Source: Lachnospiraceae bacterium
Lineage (GTDB): Bacteria; Bacillota; Clostridia; Lachnospirales; Lachnospiraceae
Direction of reading: 5' to 3'
DNA length: 43,821 bases
Assembly: GCA_029098105.1 (NCBI GenBank)
Contig: JAQXNR010000034.1
Coordinates: 1-43,821, forward strand
The position numbers were made by a program, and so were the translations under genes. The notes under the pieces were generated by a model. It saw nothing but the letters and a program-made list of their open reading frames with translations, was not told where the DNA came from and searched no databases. Position 1 is the stretch's first letter, and each line of letters starts with the position of its first letter. Shown piece after piece: positions 26,642-36,400 of the stretch.

Positions 26642-27733
26642 CTACTCTGCCCAACCAGTCAAATCATCACCGTGAATCACCATATCGGTAACGCCATTGC
26701 GGGCGTTCTTCAGCATCTTCCGGTACATCATCTCATAGGCAATCTTACGCATACTCCGGAGTCCATAAAAATCTCCCTTACTCTTCTCCTCCAGAACCTT
26801 CTTATTGAACTCATCCTTCGCATCATCCGCTACCTGAAATCCATATTTTGCCAAAGGGTTGGCAACATACTCAAAATATTCCTTATAAGTAAAAGGCGGA
26901 AATACAACTTCTTCCGTATACAGCGCATCACTGATGGTCTGGTACACACGTCCCAAAGCCGGTTCTTCCATATAGGGCACGCGGAACACATATATGTAAT
27001 CCTTCTGAAGACTGCGCAACTTGCGTAACAGCCGCTTAAATCCCGGGTCATCCAGACTGTCTACCCACTGGCTCACGTCAAAACTGATTAATTTATTCTT
27101 GAACTTGCCAATGGCATTGTACTGCAGCCACGGGTCCTTGTCGTTCTTTTCTACTACTGTCTCAATAACCTTTGCCTCATCCGCGAATTCGAACAACCCC
27201 AGGCTGCTCACCAGATTCGCCAGAATACTCAAATAGGTAGACAACCCACATCCGTCATCCACAGAAAACAGATATGCCTTGGCGTTAAATACCCGCTGTA
27301 CCCCCAGTTGGGTAATCTGCGGTGCCACAATCCGGATCTCTTCCAGCATTTGCTTGTAGGCTCCCGCGCTGAGCAAACTATCTACCTTAGGCTTAATTGC
27401 AGCCAGCATCTGCGCTTTCTTCGCTTCCTCTGCCTCCTCGGCATCCAGAATCTTCTCATAACTGATGACTGCCTCTTTGGAACCCTTTCCAATCTGAAAC
27501 TCATCTTCCAGAGTCTGCCACAGCCGGATTTCAAATCCTTCAAAGGTGGTACTATCCATGAACAGCATCAGGTTACAATCAGTATAACCTGAATCCAGCG
27601 TCTTAATCTTCCCCTCTGCACCAATAATCTTCTGCACACACTCCCGCAAATGGTTAATGGGATTCTTTCCCATCGTCAATTCACGAGTCATAACCCAGTC
27701 TCTCGCAAATTCTGCTCTAAAACGTACCTTCAT
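26642..27733 (-). CDS. CbbX/SpoVK-like AAA+ fold protein with degenerate Walker motifs (tentative)
   Basis: KAYLFSVDDGCGLSTYLSILANLVSSLG resembles a Walker A region but lacks the Lys. A downstream lid-like segment (VVFPPFTYKEYFEYVANPLAKYGFQVADDAKDEFNKKV...FYGLRSMRKIAYEMMYRKM) follows. Start chosen after GGAGG. Confidence 0.5.
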   Translation of the reverse strand: MKVRFRAEFARDWVMTRELTMGKNPINHLRECVQKIIGAEGKIKTLDSGYTDCNLMLFMDSTTFEGFEIRLWQTLEDEFQIGKGSKEAVISYEKILDAEEAEEAKKAQMLAAIKPKVDSLLSAGAYKQMLEEIRIVAPQITQLGVQRVFNAKAYLFSVDDGCGLSTYLSILANLVSSLGLFEFADEAKVIETVVEKNDKDPWLQYNAIGKFKNKLISFDVSQWVDSLDDPGFKRLLRKLRSLQKDYIYVFRVPYMEEPALGRVYQTISDALYTEEVVFPPFTYKEYFEYVANPLAKYGFQVADDAKDEFNKKVLEEKSKGDFYGLRSMRKIAYEMMYRKMLKNARNGVTDMVIHGDDLTGWAE

Positions 27734-27793
27734 CTCCATTCCTCCGTTTTCCATAGTATCTTAATTATATTATATTTTTCTTTAAAATGCTAC

Positions 27794-30331
27794 TTATTTT
27801 AAATAACTGTAGAAAACATTTCCAGCATCTTTAAACTCCTGACGCATTGTATCGAAACTCTTGCGTTCCACTTCTCCCGTTACCGGGTCGGTATATTTCA
27901 ATAGAGAACTGTTAAAACTGGTCAAAAGCACATAGTATCCTTCTTTATTTTTCGCAATTACCGGATGCCCTTGACAAATATAATACATCACTTCATCCAG
28001 CGTACATCCCGTCAGATTTACACCATCTTTTTGCAAATATGCTTCCAGCAGTTCGTCTGCATCTTTCTTCTGCTCTATCAATTCCGTCAAGGCGGTATCC
28101 TTCTCCTCATAACTCAGTATCATGGCAACACAGGCTTCTTTAGAATCCTTTTTCTTGCTGGCGCGAACCGTAGCAACATCATCCCCGACTGTAGCATACT
28201 CCTGAATACCGGACTTTTCCCAAACTGTCTTATGCTTGCTGTTCACCACTCCACCACTCTGCTCATCGGCTTTTGCAATGGCGGTACTCACATCATTGTA
28301 GGAATCGGATATCGTTCCGTTCATATAGACAAAATATCTTAAAATCCCGCTCTCTCCCTGAATTTCCACTGTCCGGTTACCATCCATCCGGGTTTCTTTT
28401 GTCACCGTTAATTCCGGAACCGCATTCAGGTAAATATAATTCGGGAACACCAGATTCAATTCTTTATACCGGACACTGTTATAGGTATAATCCAGAATCA
28501 CACTGCTTCCATCTTCCTCATCACTGCTCATAATATAATCACTTCCCTTTTCCTGGAAAGTATCCCCATTGTACCGTGCCAGATTCATTTCCACCAGATT
28601 GTGGTTAACCGAAGCAGACAATACAAATTTTTTGGCACCGGAAGGCTTATAATTTTTTACTACATTGCCATCCTTGTCCATAATCTCAATCTCATACATT
28701 GGATAAACTGTCGTTTGGGAATCCCGTTTGACAATATCACGTTCTTTTACTTTGCCATATACCAGATCATCATCCACAAAGCCAATCACGCGCAGCACTT
28801 CCCCTGCCGCGGCATCCACCACCTGTTCCTCCCCGGTTTCCAGATTCCGCACAGTAATGCTGTGATTTATGGAAATGTCTGTATCCGCCAGAGAAGCAAT
28901 CAAATGAAAATCGGCAGAAGACACCACAGTATCACCGGTAACATTACTCATAATTGTCTCAATCTCATTCTTTTTGACATCCACATGGTACAATTCTCCT
29001 TCTAATGTCAAAAAGATTTCATCATCTCCGTTCATATAAGCCACCTGACCGATATCCTCCGCCAGTGCTGAATAGGGTTGAGAGGAAGGAATAAAGGCAA
29101 TCTCCTCAATCTGGTTTTCTTCTTTTTTGTAACGGTAGAATAAAATTCCATTCTGACCCTCATGCCGTCCACGGTTCATATACCCATACACCGCAAATGC
29201 CAGATTCCCCTCCGCATCCATATGAATCAATTTAATATTGTGCTGGTTGTAGCCATCTCTCACATCTGCCACGTTCTCCTGGCGGAAACTGAATACCCGG
29301 GTAATCTGGGTGTTCTGGTAATCATAACAGTACAACTCCCTGTTTTTTACAAAAGCCGCCAGTTTGCAATCCTCACTCACCAAATAGGGAACTTCTGAAT
29401 CTGTAGTAATTCCCAGTTTCAAACTGTTATTTGATGTGCTGGTAAATACTTTGTCGTAGATTGACTCCATCGTACGGTTGTAACTCAAAAGGTACATCCG
29501 GGTGTCGGTGTAGCGCACCTTATAATCCTCCACCACATCATAATACTCTGTGTTTTCACCGGTACTTTCTGCGTTGACCACATAGCGCATCTGCACGCAG
29601 GCAATATCCCCGTCAATATCGGTAATCGTCGGTATCGGTTCCGCTACCTTCTGAGGCTTCATATCTGCAAATGTAATCGCCTCAAAACTGGAAGTAATCG
29701 TAACCAATCCCAGGTTGTTACTCGTCTTTGCGGGATCACACTCCAAATACTGCTGGATGCTCTCTGCGTCATTTTTATCAAATACCACCTGATTAAAATT
29801 TTTAACAAAATCTAACTGCTCTTTCACATGCATATTTTGTCCAAATACAATGCGGGTGTAATATGTGGTATCCACACCACCCTCTCCGGAAAGCACCAGT
29901 TTCAAAATATAGTCCTGTCCCTCCTTGAGTTGCATGCGCACTGCAATCTCGGTCTGCAAATCCCCATGCTTGTCCTTTTTAAAATCGGTAATGTCCCCAT
30001 CCTCCACCAGGGAAGACGCGTCAGAACTACGCACCTCATAATGCAAATCGGAGATTTCCTGCTCGTCTGTGTCAATCAGCAGTTTTACAGTTTCCGTTCC
30101 TTCCAACGGAGTCACAGAATCCCGTAAAAGAGAAGCGTCAATGTCCGAAGTATACCCTCTCAGACAATTGATTTTCTCTCCTTCCACCCTTGTATACACC
30201 AGTGGCAATGTAGCCTGGTCCATCTCCGATGTATAATCCCCTGCATTTGAGTTCATGCACAGATTAATCACAAAAATCCCGCCAAAAAAGCAAACCAGAA
30301 ATACAATCGTTTGAATTACTATATTTCGCAT
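27794..30331 (-). CDS. Large single-TM extracytoplasmic protein, possible beta-propeller plus C39-peptidase-like C-terminus
   Basis: N-terminal TM (IVIQTIVFLVCFFGGIFVINLC), long beta-rich region, and C-terminal EACVAMIL...LDEVMYYICQGHPVIAKNKEGYYVLLTSFNSSLLKYTDPVTGEVERKSFDTMRQEF. Confidence 0.6.
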   Translation of the reverse strand: MRNIVIQTIVFLVCFFGGIFVINLCMNSNAGDYTSEMDQATLPLVYTRVEGEKINCLRGYTSDIDASLLRDSVTPLEGTETVKLLIDTDEQEISDLHYEVRSSDASSLVEDGDITDFKKDKHGDLQTEIAVRMQLKEGQDYILKLVLSGEGGVDTTYYTRIVFGQNMHVKEQLDFVKNFNQVVFDKNDAESIQQYLECDPAKTSNNLGLVTITSSFEAITFADMKPQKVAEPIPTITDIDGDIACVQMRYVVNAESTGENTEYYDVVEDYKVRYTDTRMYLLSYNRTMESIYDKVFTSTSNNSLKLGITTDSEVPYLVSEDCKLAAFVKNRELYCYDYQNTQITRVFSFRQENVADVRDGYNQHNIKLIHMDAEGNLAFAVYGYMNRGRHEGQNGILFYRYKKEENQIEEIAFIPSSQPYSALAEDIGQVAYMNGDDEIFLTLEGELYHVDVKKNEIETIMSNVTGDTVVSSADFHLIASLADTDISINHSITVRNLETGEEQVVDAAAGEVLRVIGFVDDDLVYGKVKERDIVKRDSQTTVYPMYEIEIMDKDGNVVKNYKPSGAKKFVLSASVNHNLVEMNLARYNGDTFQEKGSDYIMSSDEEDGSSVILDYTYNSVRYKELNLVFPNYIYLNAVPELTVTKETRMDGNRTVEIQGESGILRYFVYMNGTISDSYNDVSTAIAKADEQSGGVVNSKHKTVWEKSGIQEYATVGDDVATVRASKKKDSKEACVAMILSYEEKDTALTELIEQKKDADELLEAYLQKDGVNLTGCTLDEVMYYICQGHPVIAKNKEGYYVLLTSFNSSLLKYTDPVTGEVERKSFDTMRQEFKDAGNVFYSYLK

Positions 30332-31482
30332 ACCGGTTCCTCCTTTAACAAACGCTCCAGCGTCAGTTCACTCCCCAGAAAATCCCGAAATCTCTCATAC
30401 TGTCCGGTTTTCTTGTCTGAACTCAACTTGTCCCTTTTTACTCCCCGAATCAGCAGATTTTTAGGAGTATGTTCCATATCAATAAATTCCAGAATCTGTG
30501 TTTCATATCCCAACCCAGTGAGCAGTTGTGCCCGCATGGCATCCGTCGCCAAAGCGGCAAACCGCTCCTTTAAAATACCGTAGGAAAGCATGGGTTGCAA
30601 AATGTCATTGTGCAGCACCCCATTCAATTCATGCTGGCAACAGGGCACACTCAAAATTACCTTTGCTCCCCACCCCACCGCTTTGTGCAGGGCATAATCA
30701 GTAGCCGTGTCACAGGCATGAAGCGTAACTACCATATCCACCTTCTCCACCCCGTCATAATCCCGAATATCTCCGGTGTAAAAGGCAAGATTGTCATACC
30801 CATATTTTTCTGCCAGCGCATTGCAGTGCCTCATCACGTCTTCCTTTAAATCCAGTCCAATCATCTGCACTTCCCGCTTGCACAGCACCTTAAAGTAATA
30901 GTACATAGCAAAGGTTAAGTAGGACTTTCCGCAACCAAAATCAATAATCGTACAGGGACGTTCCTTGGGGAGTTCCGGTTCCACGTCCCGGACAAATTCC
31001 AAAAAGCGGTTTATTTGTCGAAATTTGTCATACCGTTTTTGTACAATCCTGCCTTCCTTTGTCATAACCCCTAAATCTACCAGAAAGGGAACCGGGGTTC
31101 CTTCCTCAATGATATAGCGCTTGCTGCGATTGTGGTCCAAAGAGACCGGAACCGCAGTTTTCACCCGCTTACGGGAAAGGGAAACCCCTCCCTTTTTATT
31201 CACCAGTGCAGTTACCGTTTCCTCCTTGTGAATCAACTGCAACTGCTTAAACTGCTTCATCCATTCCTCAATTTTCTCCCCAATAATGACTTCCTTACTT
31301 AAATTCTCATGCAGAACCTGGTTACCTACATAGGAAGTTACCTGGTAACACAGAGTATCCCGAATCAGAACCGGTCGAATCGTAATCTTAGTTACACTTC
31401 CCGTCTTCCGGGGATTACTGATTACTACTTGTTTACAATCTATTGTTAGATATTGGTCTAATATCTTAATCAATTTTTCCAT
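30319..31482 (-). CDS. SAM-dependent methyltransferase
   Basis: CTIIDFGCGKSYLTFAMYYYF, QMIGLDLKEDVMRHCN, VDMVVTLHACDTATDYAL. Confidence 0.85.
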   Translation of the reverse strand: MEKLIKILDQYLTIDCKQVVISNPRKTGSVTKITIRPVLIRDTLCYQVTSYVGNQVLHENLSKEVIIGEKIEEWMKQFKQLQLIHKEETVTALVNKKGGVSLSRKRVKTAVPVSLDHNRSKRYIIEEGTPVPFLVDLGVMTKEGRIVQKRYDKFRQINRFLEFVRDVEPELPKERPCTIIDFGCGKSYLTFAMYYYFKVLCKREVQMIGLDLKEDVMRHCNALAEKYGYDNLAFYTGDIRDYDGVEKVDMVVTLHACDTATDYALHKAVGWGAKVILSVPCCQHELNGVLHNDILQPMLSYGILKERFAALATDAMRAQLLTGLGYETQILEFIDMEHTPKNLLIRGVKRDKLSSDKKTGQYERFRDFLGSELTLERLLKEEPVCEI

Positions 31483-31583
31483 GTTATCTCACTTTCTCTA
31501 TCTTCCCGCGATTTTCATTGCTTTTCTTTTTCTCTCACCGTTTCTATTTTAATGAATGATGAATAAAAGCACAAGCCCTTTTC

Positions 31584-31964
31584 TCAATTATTGCAAAACA
31601 TTCTGTCCCGGCGGCATTTTCTGCAACGTCTCACATACATTTCATTACAGAGCAGTGTTAAAACAATAGGGTAAACCGTATCCCTGCAGGGTTTTTCCGG
31701 CGGACAGGTTTTTCTTCCGAACACGCTCTCATCGGAGAGACACTGGTCTGTAATCCGGTTTGCAATCCGCTCCAGAGCGTTTCGGTCTACTACTTGGGCA
31801 TACATGGCAGAACCGTCATATTCCAGTTTGTCACACTCCTGCTCCACGACTTCACTGTATTTTCCTACTTCTTCCGGGTAAAAATGTTTCATGCGGATAT
31901 AATCCAGCGCCCGTTCCTCTTCATTCGCTTCAAAACTCGTCAAAAACAGCAGTTCTTCCTGCAT
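31584..31964 (-). CDS. Hypothetical small Cys-rich protein
   Basis: MQEELLFLTSFEANEEERALDYIRMKHFYPEEV... with AAAGGAG upstream. The longer track start (32105) extends into the terminator/3' end of the neighbouring gene. Confidence 0.65.
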   Translation of the reverse strand: MQEELLFLTSFEANEEERALDYIRMKHFYPEEVGKYSEVVEQECDKLEYDGSAMYAQVVDRNALERIANRITDQCLSDESVFGRKTCPPEKPCRDTVYPIVLTLLCNEMYVRRCRKCRRDRMFCNN

Positions 31965-32040
31965 ACGAACTCCTTTGATGCATCGGCATGCATCTTTTTT
32001 TATTATAGTATGCAAAAGAAAAGAGCGGGTGCCCGCCCTT

Positions 32041-32757
32041 TTAAAAATCCTGATTGTAATAGGGAACCGCCAAATACAAACTGGTCTCATTCGCCTTTTC
32101 ATCATAGGTATAAATCAACTGGGTATTTACCTTTTTGCCGTTTACTATTTGATACATATCTAATCTCTGTGTAAATCCATAGTATATATCCGCTCCACTT
32201 ACCTTCTGTTTTTCCACATCCCGGCTTTCCAAAACTTTGAAAATCGTTTCCTTCATCTGCTCCTTACGCCCTTTGTCCAGTTCTCCTGCATAAGTCCCCT
32301 GCATACTGATGAAACAATCCGGCTTCATGTCCAGTTGGGAGTAGATTCGGCTCGCCTTCTCTTTCAAAGCAATAATTGAATCAATGGAATCCGTCAGTTC
32401 AATCTTCGTGATGACGGTTTCCTTTTGTCCCGATGCATCCTTTTGCAGCTGAATACAGGTTTTAGCCTGAGAATTCTCACTGCTGATGGAAGCCACCGGT
32501 TCGGATGTAAAATCATACCGGGAAATGTCCATCCCCTTTGCGATATAATCCAGAAGTTCCTTCTGCTCCTCGGCAGCAATTAAATATTTTCCATAAGTCC
32601 CGGTTATGGTGAGTGTACTTTTTACAGGCACAGAATTCCCAGCCTGAAACGCTTCCATAATTTTGTCATCACTGCGCATTCCTGCCACCACAACAAGTTG
32701 TAGCAAAACCGCCACCCAGACCAATACCAGCGAATAGATGATTACTCTTTTTTTCAT
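32041..32757 (-). CDS. YwmB-like secreted protein
   Basis: Signal peptide MKKRVIIYSLVLVWVAVLLQLVVVAG. Overall layout resembles the YwmB family. Start chosen at the internal MKKR. Confidence 0.55.
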   Translation of the reverse strand: MKKRVIIYSLVLVWVAVLLQLVVVAGMRSDDKIMEAFQAGNSVPVKSTLTITGTYGKYLIAAEEQKELLDYIAKGMDISRYDFTSEPVASISSENSQAKTCIQLQKDASGQKETVITKIELTDSIDSIIALKEKASRIYSQLDMKPDCFISMQGTYAGELDKGRKEQMKETIFKVLESRDVEKQKVSGADIYYGFTQRLDMYQIVNGKKVNTQLIYTYDEKANETSLYLAVPYYNQDF

Positions 32758-32838
32758 AAAAAACCCCCTTATTCTGGCAGTCATCCATATTTGTCATGGA
32801 TATTCTTTCCAAAAATCAAGGGGGTTATACATTTTTAT

Positions 32839-33492
32839 TTAATCGTTCTGCGCTGTCAGCAGCCGAACCGCGGAGGATGTTCCGATACGTGCACAGCCCA
32901 GGGAAATAAACGTCTCTAAATCTTCTTTACTGGACACACCGCCTGCTGCCTTCATTTTGACGCCTTCTCCAATCATATCTGCGAACAGACGGATATCTTC
33001 AAAAGTGGCTCCTGCCGCGCCAAATCCGGTACTGGTCTTAATGTAATCTGCACCTGCCTCCGTCACAACCTGACACATGGCAATCTTTTCACCTTCTGTC
33101 AGATTACAGGTCTCAATAATCACTTTTAAAATCTTACTGCCACATGCCTGTTTCAGACGTTCAATCTCCTCTTTCACTTTGACAAAATTGCCGTCCTTTA
33201 CATCTCCCTGATTAATCACCATGTCAATCTCATCTGCCCCCTGGGCAATGGCCTGCTTCGTCTCAAATTCCTTTACCTCGGTAGTCTGGTATCCATTGGG
33301 GAATCCGATTACGGTACATATATTCAAATCTGCAAAGGCTTCCCGCACCCGTTTGACATAACTGGGAGGAATACACACCGATGCTGTGTGGTAAGTCAGT
33401 GCCTCCTGGCACAGCGTTTCAATCTGCTCCCAGGTAGCCGTGGGTTTCAATAGTGTATGGTCTATATAAGGGTATATTTCTTCGTTTCTCAC
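32839..33492 (-). CDS. deoC: Deoxyribose-phosphate aldolase
   Basis: YIDHTLLKPTATWEQI, TVIGFPNGYQTTEVKEFE, EIDMVINQGDVK, KVIIETCNL, YIKTSTGFGAAGAT, KAAGGVSS. GTG start. Confidence 0.96.
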   Translation of the reverse strand: MRNEEIYPYIDHTLLKPTATWEQIETLCQEALTYHTASVCIPPSYVKRVREAFADLNICTVIGFPNGYQTTEVKEFETKQAIAQGADEIDMVINQGDVKDGNFVKVKEEIERLKQACGSKILKVIIETCNLTEGEKIAMCQVVTEAGADYIKTSTGFGAAGATFEDIRLFADMIGEGVKMKAAGGVSSKEDLETFISLGCARIGTSSAVRLLTAQND

Positions 33493-36400
33493 TTTATTTT
33501 ACCTCGTTTCTGTCCTTTTTTCGCAAATACCTTGCGGTAACTCTTTCTACATTTTGACGGCACCTTAATCATAATCCCATCTGCTGTTTTCTTCAAGGCA
33601 TTTTTGCCCACCTTTTTGAGTTTCGAAGATTTCACGGTCAGAGTCGCCAGTTTTCCATCTTTATAAAAAGCATATTTGCCCAGAGAGACTACCTTTTTGC
33701 CCAAAGTTACCTTCTCCAGTTTGGGGCAGGCGGCAAAAGCATATTTTCCAATTGTTTTGACATTGTCGCCGCCAGCAATGCTTTTTATTTTTTTATGTTT
33801 ATAAAATGCCTGATTACCTACTCGGTCCACTAAATAGTGAAATCCGTTAATGGTGACATAAACCGGAATGTTTGCCGTCTTAAGGCGGGGATTCACTACC
33901 CGGTTCAATTCCACGAAGCCTCCCGCCACAGTCGATTTCGTCACCTTGTACCGGTAGTTTCCGATTGTGTAGTATTGCCCTGTTTTCGGTTTTTCCCAAC
34001 CGTCAAAGTAAGAAATAACTTCGCCGTAGGAATTCACCTGAGGAGTCTGGTAATCCACCCCACTGCCCGGCACCTCTACGGGAAGTAATGGTGCACCACC
34101 GGATGGTGCCGATGTGGGCTCCTGCTGGGTATTTTCCTCAGTGGAATTCCCTGTGTGTTCTCCCTCCCCCGCCTCTTCCTGTTGCGCTGTCTTCTTCACC
34201 TTGACCTGCCGGGTAATCACATCGGTCATTGCCTTGGTACGGGCATCCTGTATATAGAAATGCAGCGTATAAGTATCAAATTCCTGAATTGCCTGAAAGG
34301 TAATGCCTTCTTCTGAATAAGTCCCATTCAGGCGGCTCCCCATCAGGTATCCCCCCTTCGGTACAATCTGCACCGAATCTAAAAAATAGCCATCCGCTTC
34401 CTCCCCCAGCAGTACATACATGTCTTCCGATGCAGGAAGGTAGGTGATAGAAAAAGGAAGTGTTACGGACCCACTGTAATTCCCTCCATTGCTGGCAGTG
34501 ACAACAGCCTGTGCCATACTTTGCTCTGTTGTCAGGTTTTGGTTGTTTTCGTAACGAACCTCATAGTCACTTTCTTTCATTAACCGGATTTCCGAATCCG
34601 CCGCACAAACCCCGGGAGCAACTGCCTCTCCGGTATAATACTGCGCCGGGATTTCCCCAAACAATTCTTTTGCTAGAGGCTTTTTCGTAATCGTCAGGGA
34701 AAAGGCGGGAGAATCTTTTGTTTTCCCGCTGGGAGCTGTTACCCGGCAAAACAGACTGTAACTTCCCACCGACAAATCCACAGGAACAGCATAGGAATTC
34801 CCGGTCTCCCCCGACAGTTCCCGCTCCTGCCCCTGTTCCACAATATACCACTGGTATAACAGGCTGTTCGTTTCCTCCGACATACTTCCCAGTGCCTTTA
34901 TGGAAAATGCTTCTCCCTGGTATACTCTGCCATACTCCAGACTGTATTCCTGCTCCTCACACTGAATGTCAATCCGCCCTTCTGCATCATACCAGGCATA
35001 CAGGTAACTATCCTCCTGTACCACAAAGCCCTCTGTAATCAGGGTTTTCCCCACTTCACTTGCCGGGGTTTTCGTCCAGCCCACAAAATAATGGGGCTCC
35101 TGGGCATCCGATGCATTCTGGGGATACACCGGGTATCCCTGAGGCAATGTCACTGTATATCCGGCATTCCCATACTTCTCTACCAACAGCCCATCCTTTT
35201 CATAAACCTGGTTTACATTAATAGCAGCATACCGGTACACTTGAAGTTGTTGCTTTTCCCCATCGCTTTTTCCCTCTGCAAAATGAGGAGTCAGTTGGCT
35301 TTTTCCTGCCGTCCCTTCTGTGGACAGTTTCTGACACCAGATTAAATCCTGGGAACGCAAAGTTACATCCTGAATCCCATCACTGCCAGTAAGACTGTCC
35401 GTTGCCTTGTAATCACTGGCAGCAATTCCCCGGTCTCCCTGCTGGGCAGATGCCTGCTGCAACAGCCAGGCTACTTTTCCGCCGGAAAACGCCTTCGTAT
35501 CCAGTCCCACCACAGAATTATCCTCATCCTCCCGTCCCTCATACTGATTGGTTCCGGTCTGCATATAATATGCCACTTGTACCCCTGCTGTCTGCTCTTC
35601 ATCGTAGTAACAGTCTGCCAGAGAAACCTTTTCCTGCTCCCCATTGACCTGTCGTGCCGCTGCCACGCCACCGCAAATACCACCAGCAAAAACATTGACC
35701 GAACCGGAACTGTCCACCGCCCGGTCACAGGAAGCATAACAGCGGTAAATTTCTGTCCCCAGTGTAGCCGAAGCATAGTCTGCCGCAGTTCCCACTGTAA
35801 TCACATCCGCATAGCCCGCAATTCCGCCGGAAAAACTGCCCCGTCCAATCACCGTTCCCGTCACATAACAATTTATCATTTTTGTGCCCAGCGCCACACC
35901 GCAGATTCCACCCACCCGGTCCTTGCCGGAAAGAGCCACATTTTCCAGTCCCAGACGACAAATCCGGGCTCCATAGGTGCAGCCAAACAACCCCATATAA
36001 GAAGTCCCTGACGCCTGAAGTCCGGTAATCACATGGTACTGACCGTCAAAACTGCCCTTATACGCTTCTTTGTAGCGCTCCCCTTCCTCGGTTGTTCCTG
36101 TATTCATCCCTCCTATCGGCGTCCAGTTCTCTCCCGTCATGTCAATATCTGCCAGCAATACTGCCGAAGCCTTTGTCGGGTCTGCCGTAGAAGCGCCATA
36201 TTCCACCTGCCCATTTACATAATCAGAAAACCATTTCAGGTGCATCGCATTTTTTATTTGAAAAACACCCCGGGCATCCTCTCCCGGTATCACGCTGATG
36301 CGGTTTACCGTAACATGGGCATCCTCTGTAATTTGGTTTCCGTCAAACATCTCACCTGCTTTTTCTGTGTCGGCATAGAAAAACTCATAAGTATATCCAC

